From Dictyoglomota bacterium (GTDB lineage: Bacteria > Coprothermobacterota > Coprothermobacteria > Coprothermobacterales > JAADFF01), in assembly GCA_013153035.1 (NCBI GenBank), contig JAADFF010000012.1, forward strand, positions 1 through 40,437: a DNA stretch of 40,437 bases. Direction: 5' to 3'. The notes below the pieces were generated by a model. It ran no database searches and had not been told where the DNA came from. It was given only the letters and a program-made list of their open reading frames with translations. Position numbers and translations under genes: made by a program. Position 1 is the stretch's first letter. The number at the start of each line of letters is the position of its first letter. Positions 26,658 to 33,551 of the stretch are shown one piece after another.

Positions 26658-27881
26658 TTATACTATCTCAATAGTATGCTCAGGTGCTGGACCTGTGGAA
26701 ATATATCTAACTCTAACCTCTAAATGGTCTTCTATAAACTCGACATATCGTCTTGCCTGAATTGGCAACTTTCTCCACTCAGTAACACCAAATATATCTT
26801 CTTCCCAACCTTCAAGTTCCTCATACACAGGTATTATATTCAAATCAAGCACATTTTCAGGCCAAAAATCGTACTTCTCACCGTCTATTTCGTAAGCCAC
26901 CGCTGCTCTAATTTTTTCCAACCCAGAAAGAACATCGAGCTTTGTAATAGCCAGTTCATTGATACCATTCATAAACACAGCAAAACGTGTCTGCACCAAA
27001 TCAAGCCAACCACATCTACGAGGTCTACCCGTCGTAGCACCATACTCATGCCCCTTTTCTCTGATAAACTCCCCTATATCGTCTGTTAATTCTGTAGGAA
27101 AGATACCTTCACCAACACGGGTAGCATATGCCTTGACTACTCCTATTCGTCTATCAATAAGATACGGGGGGAATCCACTATCAACAATGCCAGCAAGACC
27201 TGGGTGTGACGATGTCACATAAGGGTAGGTGCCCATATCTATATCAAGCATGTACCCCTGTGCCCCCTCAAACAAGATTTTCTTCTCACGATTTTTCCAT
27301 AGTAGCATCTCTACATCCGCAACCATTGGAGCAACAAATTGGGCAAGGAATTTCAACTCTTCTAAATCGTCATCCATATCAAGTCCCCATGTTTTCATAA
27401 ATCGGGCTATTTCATTGTAGTGAGTCTCCAACTTTCTGTTATCAATAAAATCACCTACACGAATTCCAAGTCTATACATCTTCATAGCATATGCAGGTCC
27501 TATTCCTCTTTTGGTAGTACCTATCTTATTGTCCCGCATATCCTCAATCAGAACATCAAGATGGCGATATGTTTTGAAGACTATGTGGGCTCTTCTACTA
27601 ATAAGAAGCTTCCCATGATCTGCAGGTAAACGATCATATTCTTCCTTTAAAACATAAGGGTTGATAACTGTACCCGCTCCAATAACAGACACTGTTGTGG
27701 GTTCAAGTATAGAGGAAGGTAATATATGAAATTTATAGGTAGTACCATCTCTAACGACAGTGTGTCCGGCATTATCGCCCCCACTATAGCGAACAACAAA
27801 GTCAAACTTATCCCTCAACATATCAACGATTTTACCTTTTCCCTCGTCACCCCAACTTAGTCCTATTACACTAGCCTTCAT
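26658..27881 (-). CDS. purA: Adenylosuccinate synthetase
   Basis: PurA makes adenylosuccinate from IMP, aspartate and GTP, the first committed step to AMP. It has 407 residues, slightly shorter than the usual 425-430. The P-loop-like GLSWGDEGKGKIVD holds catalytic Asp12, and RYSGGDNAGHTV carries the catalytic His. It also has GTTKRGIGPAYAMKMYR, ILFEGAQGYMLDIDMGTYPYVT, and the GTP-binding region near the end (LPIQARRYVEFIEDHL, YISTGPAPEHTI). ATG 27881 overlaps the SRPBCC gene stop as ATGA. Transcription continues toward tRNA-Pro. Confidence 0.97.
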   Translation of the reverse strand: MKASVIGLSWGDEGKGKIVDMLRDKFDFVVRYSGGDNAGHTVVRDGTTYKFHILPSSILEPTTVSVIGAGTVINPYVLKEEYDRLPADHGKLLISRRAHIVFKTYRHLDVLIEDMRDNKIGTTKRGIGPAYAMKMYRLGIRVGDFIDNRKLETHYNEIARFMKTWGLDMDDDLEELKFLAQFVAPMVADVEMLLWKNREKKILFEGAQGYMLDIDMGTYPYVTSSHPGLAGIVDSGFPPYLIDRRIGVVKAYATRVGEGIFPTELTDDIGEFIREKGHEYGATTGRPRRCGWLDLVQTRFAVFMNGINELAITKLDVLSGLEKIRAAVAYEIDGEKYDFWPENVLDLNIIPVYEELEGWEEDIFGVTEWRKLPIQARRYVEFIEDHLEVRVRYISTGPAPEHTIEIV

Positions 27882-28318
27882 GTTCCTTCAGCCCTTTCCT
27901 TTATGGCATTAAGCATGGAAACACAGTTGTCTTTAATAAGCTTGGTTGCCAGAGGACCAAGCAGTGTTCTAAACATGGGTACACCTATTTCAAAATCTAC
28001 AGTCAGCCTTACTTTTATTGTTTCCTCATCTAATTTCTCTATAGTCCACTCACCTTCAAACTTGCTAAATACTCCCTGTTTAGCTTTGTAATAAATTCGA
28101 TATTCGTCAGGATAATAAAAATCTTCTTCATCCCATTCAACAGTCATGTTTTTCGCCTTGGCAACCCAATGGGTTTTCGTTGTATTTTCCCCACGTTCAA
28201 GCACCTTAACATCTATAAGATCATCCATAAACTCAGGATATTTCTCCATATCAGAAATAATCTCCCATACATCTTGAGGATTTCCCTTAATAGTAATCTC
28301 AGTTTCCACCTTAGGCAT
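27878..28318 (-). CDS. SRPBCC-fold (polyketide cyclase/COQ10-like) protein
   Basis: This is a 146-residue START/SRPBCC-type protein, a family whose fold forms a deep hydrophobic pocket. The N-terminus shows the usual start MPKVETEITIKGNPQDVWEI, followed by DMEKYPEFMDDLIDVKVLE. An antiparallel sheet runs through TVEWDEEDFYYPDEYRIYYK and GEWTIEKLDEETIKVRLTVDF, and the long C-terminal helix is LGPLATKLIKDNCVSMLNAI. The ligand and role are unknown. Start ATG 28318 has GGGAGGGGAAGG upstream. It is translationally coupled to purA by a 4-base overlap, which gives no obvious functional hint. Confidence 0.85.
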   Translation of the reverse strand: MPKVETEITIKGNPQDVWEIISDMEKYPEFMDDLIDVKVLERGENTTKTHWVAKAKNMTVEWDEEDFYYPDEYRIYYKAKQGVFSKFEGEWTIEKLDEETIKVRLTVDFEIGVPMFRTLLGPLATKLIKDNCVSMLNAIKERAEGT

Positions 28319-28332
28319 AACCTTCCCCTCCC

Positions 28333-29589
28333 TTATAAACTATCTACAAACGACTTCATCTTTTTGAGAGCCTTATTCCAAGCATCAAGCACTTTATCAA
28401 TCTCTTCATAAGAAATAATTAGTGGTGGCTCTAACCTGATAACTTTTGGATTATTAAGGGCATATGCAACAATAACCCCTTCTTCCATGAGAAAACTCAT
28501 CATAGGTATACCGTAGCCCTCATAGGCCATCTCAACACCAATCATGAGCCCTTTGCCTCTGACATTAGCCACGAACCCATCATATGCCTCCACAAGCTCT
28601 TTTAATCCATCAAGAAGCTTTTTACCCTTTTCTTTAGCTTGTGCTGGTAAATCTTCCTCCTTCATCACATCTATTGTTGCCACTGCGGCAACAGTAGCCA
28701 GTGGATTACCACCAAATGTAGATTCATGAATAATGGGGAATGGATCAAACGCAGACCAAATCTCAGGAGTAGAACTAAATGCTCCTATAGGCATTACACC
28801 ACCACCAAGAGCTTTACCAAGGGCGATAATATCAGGCTCTACACCATATAGTTCAGAGGCAAACATGGCTCCAGTACGCCCCATACCTGTTTGAACCTCA
28901 TCAAGAATAAGAAGAATACCTTTTTCTTTAGTAATATCTCTAACTTTCTTGAGATAATCGTCAGGTGGCAGCACAATACCACCTTCACCTTGAATAGGCT
29001 CTATGATAACTGCAGCTGTATCCTCATCAATAGTATGGGCTATGGCATCGGCATCTCCAAATGGTACCTTAATAAACCCTGGAACCAATGGCTCAAACGG
29101 TTGCCTGTATACATCTCTACCTGTTGCAGACAGAGCCCCCATTGTTACACCATGATAGGCTCCATCAGTATAGATAATCTTTTTCTTGCCAGTATACATT
29201 CGAGCCAATTTAAGAGCTCCTTCAACGGCCTCAGAACCAGAATTACCAAAGAACGAATATTGGATATCACCAGGCAGAATTTCAGCCAGCTTTTCACCAA
29301 GTAATGTTTCAGGATAGTTCAGAAAGAGCTTAGAAGATAGCGGTATCTTATCCAGCCACGACTTGACAGCCTCCACAACCTTAGGATGTCTGTGTCCCAA
29401 CGCAAAGACACCGTAACCACCAAGACAGTCTATGTACTTATTACCCTGATCATCCCACACATAAACACCCTCTGCCCTTGTCTCAACAGATACAAGTCCA
29501 CCATATCTCATTAGATCAGCAAGTGCAGGATTGATATAGTCATGGTATTTCTGCCACACCTCGTCGGCAGGTGGAATATTTGTATACAT
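28333..29589 (-). CDS. Class III aminotransferase, putrescine aminotransferase-like
   Basis: This 418-residue PLP enzyme closely resembles E. coli PatA (YgjG), which removes an amino group from putrescine or cadaverine to 2-oxoglutarate. Similar blocks include YIDCLGGYGVFALGHRHP, YSFFGNSGSEAVEGALKLA, GALSATGRDVYRQPFEPLVP and IIEPIQGEGGIVLPP. LDEVQTGMGRTGAMFA and ALGKALGGGVMPIGAF follow, the latter with the PLP lysine. Ornithine or acetylornithine as substrate remains possible. I chose ATG 29589 because AAGGGGG lies 7 bases upstream. Longer starts up to TTG 29613 overlap that site. It follows whiA by about 43 bases and precedes the SRPBCC gene. With the decarboxylase it could make or consume diamines. 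Confidence 0.88.
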   Translation of the reverse strand: MYTNIPPADEVWQKYHDYINPALADLMRYGGLVSVETRAEGVYVWDDQGNKYIDCLGGYGVFALGHRHPKVVEAVKSWLDKIPLSSKLFLNYPETLLGEKLAEILPGDIQYSFFGNSGSEAVEGALKLARMYTGKKKIIYTDGAYHGVTMGALSATGRDVYRQPFEPLVPGFIKVPFGDADAIAHTIDEDTAAVIIEPIQGEGGIVLPPDDYLKKVRDITKEKGILLILDEVQTGMGRTGAMFASELYGVEPDIIALGKALGGGVMPIGAFSSTPEIWSAFDPFPIIHESTFGGNPLATVAAVATIDVMKEEDLPAQAKEKGKKLLDGLKELVEAYDGFVANVRGKGLMIGVEMAYEGYGIPMMSFLMEEGVIVAYALNNPKVIRLEPPLIISYEEIDKVLDAWNKALKKMKSFVDSL

Positions 29590-29632
29590 AACCATACCCC
29601 CTTTTAATAGCAACTTACAAACACAAAGGATA

Positions 29633-30529
29633 TTATATATCGTCTGTGTCTTTATCGTCTGCTATCTTCTCAAGTTTCTTCAAACCTCTACTAACCTTGG
29701 CCTTTGTCCACCCCAACCGCTCAGCAATTTCTCTATATGATAAAAGTCTACCTTCTGGTGAGATACGCAACCGCCATAATGGAACCAACTTGGAGGGAAC
29801 ATCGTCTACAGTTAACCTTGACAACTTTTTTATCTGCCTGCTGGATGCATAACTTACCCTTTTAAGATTAGCCATTTCAATATTAGTGATTCGGGTAATA
29901 CTCTTTTTTATCTCTCTCGTCTCGTAAATGTTCTGCAATTTTTCAATATCTTTTTTAAGGCCGAATAGTTTTAGAAGAGATATAATCTCGTCAAACTTCA
30001 TAACATGAAGAAACCATATGTCTTTACCCTGTCTTTTTTGCATGGCAAACGATATATGAAGTTCACTAAGTAGATCAGAGGCGTATGAGAGGGCGAACTT
30101 ATAACGAGAGGCAAATGTCAAGCGATATCCACCCCTTGTTGATATATATATATTACCTCTCGCCAGAAATAATCCCCTAAGAAAATAAACAGGTAATAGT
30201 TCCATATCATAAATATAATCGTGGTCTAGAAGAACTTTATAAATATCTCCTTGATGAAAAATAACTTCATATTTGTGTCCAGAGACACCACCAAATCTAT
30301 CAGGTACATACGAAGAGAGTGTGTGCTGAATACCTAGAACATCTAAAATACGAATCATTCGCCGTGCAGCAGGGGCGTTTTCAAATGAAGCTATAATTCC
30401 TCCCTTAAAGTTGACAAAGGAATTGGCTAGAGATAACCCTACCAGTTCAGAGTATGCTCTCTCATTATCCTCAATAGGTAATAATGATAAGTTAGTTCTG
30501 ATTGTCGCAAGGAGGTTTCTTGACTTCAC
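29633..30529 (-). CDS. whiA: WhiA-family DNA-binding protein
   Basis: WhiA combines a LAGLIDADG homing-endonuclease-like fold without nuclease activity and a C-terminal helix-turn-helix. In Streptomyces it controls sporulation, and in Bacillus it affects division and chromosome segregation. Of its 298 residues, FLRGLFLARGNI (about 115-126) is the LAGLIDADG-type helix. RITNIEMANLKRVSYASSRQIKKL is the family's central signature, and LLSYREIAERLGWTKAKVSRGLKKL is the HTH. The start GTG 30529 has GAGG 6 bases upstream and overlaps rapZ by 38 bases. In many Gram-positive genomes yvcK lies between rapZ and whiA. It is absent here. Confidence 0.94.
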   Translation of the reverse strand: MKSRNLLATIRTNLSLLPIEDNERAYSELVGLSLANSFVNFKGGIIASFENAPAARRMIRILDVLGIQHTLSSYVPDRFGGVSGHKYEVIFHQGDIYKVLLDHDYIYDMELLPVYFLRGLFLARGNIYISTRGGYRLTFASRYKFALSYASDLLSELHISFAMQKRQGKDIWFLHVMKFDEIISLLKLFGLKKDIEKLQNIYETREIKKSITRITNIEMANLKRVSYASSRQIKKLSRLTVDDVPSKLVPLWRLRISPEGRLLSYREIAERLGWTKAKVSRGLKKLEKIADDKDTDDI

Positions 30530-31391
30530 TTATCGCCTCATCCTCCCTATCTCTATCTCTATGAACGACAATAACACTATGTCCCCCTTCTCTCAACCTC
30601 TTTCCAATTTCATCAGCAACATATACACTACGATGTTTGCCTCCTGAGCATCCAATTCCAATAAGTACTACCTTTTTTCCCATATCAAGATAGCGGGACA
30701 TAGAAATGGTAATATGCCTGCAAACATGCTTTATAAACCAAGAGGTATATTCATCTCTCTGTAAAAATTCCCTAACAGGTTCATCGGTTCCAACAAGATG
30801 ACGAAGCTTTTCATCATAAAAGGGATTATTCAGTATTCTTGCATCAAATATCATATCCACATCTCTAGGTACACCATACTTAAAACCAAATGATTCAATG
30901 ATAAACGTAAGACCTTCAGTACTAAACAGTTGAAGGATATATGTCCGTAATTTTCTTGTAGAAAAATTCGTTGTGTCTATAACTCTGGCAATCTCACGAA
31001 TAGCAGACAATATCTCCTCTTCTTTCCTAAGCAACTCTTCTATAGAAAAAGCATCAGAAGAAGATAGTGGATGTGGTCTTCTTGTTAGGGCAAACCTGTC
31101 TATTAATACTTTCCTATCTGCTGTTAAAAACAAAACATCAACATCGTATTTGTTCTTAATGGACTCTAGCTCCTTGAGAAACTTCTCTACTAGAAATTCG
31201 TTTCCTCTGACACTGCGTATATCAATAACAAGGGCTACCTTATCGACACCTTCACTGTCAAGTTTTTCAACAATAGGTAAAAAGAACTCTACAGGCACAT
31301 TTTCCACTGTAAAGTAACCCATATCCTCAAATGTAGATGCTACTGTGCTCTTACCAGCCCCTGACAGTCCACTAATAATAACAACTTTCAT
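30492..31391 (-). CDS. rapZ: RapZ/YvcJ-family nucleotide-binding protein
   Basis: This is a 299-residue P-loop protein. In E. coli RapZ is an RNA-binding adaptor controlling glmS sRNA decay, and in Gram-positives YvcJ binds nucleotides. Walker A is ISGLSGAGKST (6-16) and the second motif is VALVIDIRS. The C-terminal RNA-binding domain has DPF-like DEPVREFLQRDEY, ISMSRYLDMGKKVVLIGIGC and GCSGGKHRSVYVADEI. I chose ATG 31391 since GGAGGGTG sits 7 bases upstream. The frame opens at 31430 but those 13 extra residues are not family-like. The start overlaps the ogt stop and the end overlaps whiA. Confidence 0.94.
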   Translation of the reverse strand: MKVVIISGLSGAGKSTVASTFEDMGYFTVENVPVEFFLPIVEKLDSEGVDKVALVIDIRSVRGNEFLVEKFLKELESIKNKYDVDVLFLTADRKVLIDRFALTRRPHPLSSSDAFSIEELLRKEEEILSAIREIARVIDTTNFSTRKLRTYILQLFSTEGLTFIIESFGFKYGVPRDVDMIFDARILNNPFYDEKLRHLVGTDEPVREFLQRDEYTSWFIKHVCRHITISMSRYLDMGKKVVLIGIGCSGGKHRSVYVADEIGKRLREGGHSVIVVHRDRDREDEAISEVKKPPCDNQN

Positions 31392-31867
31392 ATATTTACA
31401 CCCTCCAATTGTAATAGGTACCTCTTCCATTGTAACCCAGCAGAGAATCCCCCTATACCATTTTTCGCAACAACCCTATGACATGGCAAAACGATTGGTA
31501 GATTGTTGTACTTCAGTGCTGTAGCAACACCACGGGGAGACGAATGTAAATATCCTGCCAGCTGACCATAGGTTATTACAGTACCGTAAGGTGCATAATC
31601 AGACAAAGCCAAAAACATCTTTTTCTGGAAATCTGTAAGTGACCTTTCATGTGTTTCATCTAAACTCCAAACAACCTTTTCACCTTTAAAGTACCATTGA
31701 AGTTTCTCAATCAGTATATGGGGACAGCTATGCGACATTACCGTATACATAGGATACCTTCTCAGGGCAATGTCAAAATATTTGTCATCCCTAATAATGA
31801 TATTGACAAACCCAATCTCAACAGGAAAGCTAACGGTGAAGTTTTTCGTACAATGCTTTGGCAACAT
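31388..31867 (-). CDS. ogt: Methylated-DNA-[protein]-cysteine S-methyltransferase
   Basis: This protein removes alkyl groups from O6-methylguanine in a suicide reaction. The DNA-binding HTH and active-site region are clear: YGTVITYGQLAGYL, SPRGVATALKYNNLPIVLPCHRVV with the acceptor Cys in PCHRV, and GIGGFSAGLQWKRYLLQLEG. The N-terminal ribonuclease-like part is short. Start is uncertain. The frame opens at ATG 31900 without a ribosome-binding site, deep inside uvrC. ATG 31867 has a GGGGG 11 bases upstream and shortens the overlap to 38 bases (159 residues). It lies between uvrC and rapZ in a repair-rich operon. Confidence 0.92.
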   Translation of the reverse strand: MLPKHCTKNFTVSFPVEIGFVNIIIRDDKYFDIALRRYPMYTVMSHSCPHILIEKLQWYFKGEKVVWSLDETHERSLTDFQKKMFLALSDYAPYGTVITYGQLAGYLHSSPRGVATALKYNNLPIVLPCHRVVAKNGIGGFSAGLQWKRYLLQLEGVNI

Positions 31868-33551
31868 CTTCTGGAAGTCCCCCTTTTTCGATAAGCTCAT
31901 CTAATGAAGCATTGTATATTCCATAAAAACTTCCAAACACATTCATGAGTTTTTCCATACGCTTAGGGCCAAGACCTTTAACAGAATCAAAAATGCCCAC
32001 AATGCTATCCCTTCTCTCTCTATGGCTCTTATTGATAAACCTATGTGCTTCTGCCATTACCCATCTCAGAAAGCGTTTAGCGGGATGTGTCTCGTCAAGA
32101 TATATGGCTCTACCATCGTCAAAGTGAATAAGACCGGTATCTTTATCAAGAGAAATAACACGCCACATCTTTTCTATACCCACATCTTCATGAGCCTTCA
32201 TAACAAAATCAAGCTGAGGCTTTGAACCGTCTATAACCATAAGCGATGGATACCCCCACTCAGGATGGGCTAACCTACGCGTGATCACTTCATACATCAT
32301 GTCCACATCTGCCATACGCTTTGGACTAAGATGAAACAACCTATAGTGCCTTGGTGATGGTTTACCACCAATGAAGGTAATCATGCCACCCATTGGATAA
32401 CTCCCTTGAAAATGGGCATTGTCGTATCCCTCTATACGGCTAGGTAGTGTTGGCAAATTAAGAATATCTGCAAGCTGAAGATATCCTTCCTCCAATTCAC
32501 TTTTGTATGCAAGATGACTATAAGCTGTTGTAGCCATCTCCATTGCCAGTCTTTCAGGTCTGACATTGGATACAGAACATCCAAGAACCTCAAGGACATC
32601 TTTTACCTTGGGAGTGAAAACTATTGTCTGCATACCATCTTTGCATATACGGGTATATATATCAAGAGCTACCCTTTCATAAAATTCAGAAGCACTATCT
32701 CCCCTGTAATGCCACACTAAAACATCTCTAACTTCACTATCAATGAAGTAGACAATAGCCACACCTTTTCCATCTTTGAAAGCCGCAATAATCCCAATAC
32801 CTGAAAAACCCTCGACAACCGCCTGACTCACAGATATCTGTGAAAATTCTTTCAAGGCATCTCTAAAGACTATAGCCTTTTCAAACTGCATAGACTGTGA
32901 CGCCTCTTTCATAGATTTTTCTAAGTACTCTTTAACTTTAGAAGGTGAAGAGGTGGCGACTTTAACAAACTCTTCTACATTTTTACGATACTCCTCTTCA
33001 CTAATACGCCCCACACATGGCATAGAACACTTGCCTATTTCACCAAGATTACATACTCTTGACAAGAGTTTCTTTTCATTCCACTTGCAGTTTCTTATAC
33101 CGAATACCTTCTGGGCCAGTTCATATAAAGCCCGTGCCATAGCACGAGATGTAAATGGTCCAATGACACGGTATCCCAATCTTTCAGATGTCATCTTACG
33201 CGAACGACGAAATTCCAGTTTTATTGTCGGAAAGCGGAACGATTCATTGATGACAAGATATGAATACGTAATATCACTTGTCATAAGCACATTAAAGCGA
33301 GGTGTATATTTATAGATAAGAGACTCTTCTAAGATAAGAGCTTCTCGCTCTGTAGGAACTGTAAAAAATTCTAGATCTCTGGCATAATCCATAATAAGAG
33401 AGGCTTTAAAATCCCGCCTTTTCAGATAGTTGTCAAGACGTTTCCTAAGATCCTTGGCCTTGCCAACATATATAACCTCTTCACCAGATCCCTTAAAGAG
33501 ATAAACCCCAGGTTCATGGGGTGCTGTTAGTATCTTTTCATCTATAGGCAC
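31830..33551 (-). CDS. uvrC: Excinuclease ABC subunit C
   Basis: UvrC makes both incisions in nucleotide excision repair. It has 573 residues. The N-terminal GIY-YIG nuclease is PGVYLFKGSGEEVIYVGKAK. A four-Cys cluster (CKWN...CNLGEIGKCSMPC) matches the Fe-S ligands described in UvrC. The UVR motif lies near MQFEKAIVFRDALKEF. The RNase H-like nuclease keeps its acidic residues in YDNAHFQGSYPMGGM and MVIDGSKPQLDF plus the His in AEAHRFINKSHRERR. Tandem HhH is at the end (VKGLGPKRMEKLMNVFGS). The start GTG 33551 shares one base with the uvrA stop, with AGGGGT upstream. Confidence 0.97.
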   Translation of the reverse strand: MPIDEKILTAPHEPGVYLFKGSGEEVIYVGKAKDLRKRLDNYLKRRDFKASLIMDYARDLEFFTVPTEREALILEESLIYKYTPRFNVLMTSDITYSYLVINESFRFPTIKLEFRRSRKMTSERLGYRVIGPFTSRAMARALYELAQKVFGIRNCKWNEKKLLSRVCNLGEIGKCSMPCVGRISEEEYRKNVEEFVKVATSSPSKVKEYLEKSMKEASQSMQFEKAIVFRDALKEFSQISVSQAVVEGFSGIGIIAAFKDGKGVAIVYFIDSEVRDVLVWHYRGDSASEFYERVALDIYTRICKDGMQTIVFTPKVKDVLEVLGCSVSNVRPERLAMEMATTAYSHLAYKSELEEGYLQLADILNLPTLPSRIEGYDNAHFQGSYPMGGMITFIGGKPSPRHYRLFHLSPKRMADVDMMYEVITRRLAHPEWGYPSLMVIDGSKPQLDFVMKAHEDVGIEKMWRVISLDKDTGLIHFDDGRAIYLDETHPAKRFLRWVMAEAHRFINKSHRERRDSIVGIFDSVKGLGPKRMEKLMNVFGSFYGIYNASLDELIEKGGLPEDVAKALYEKLHR

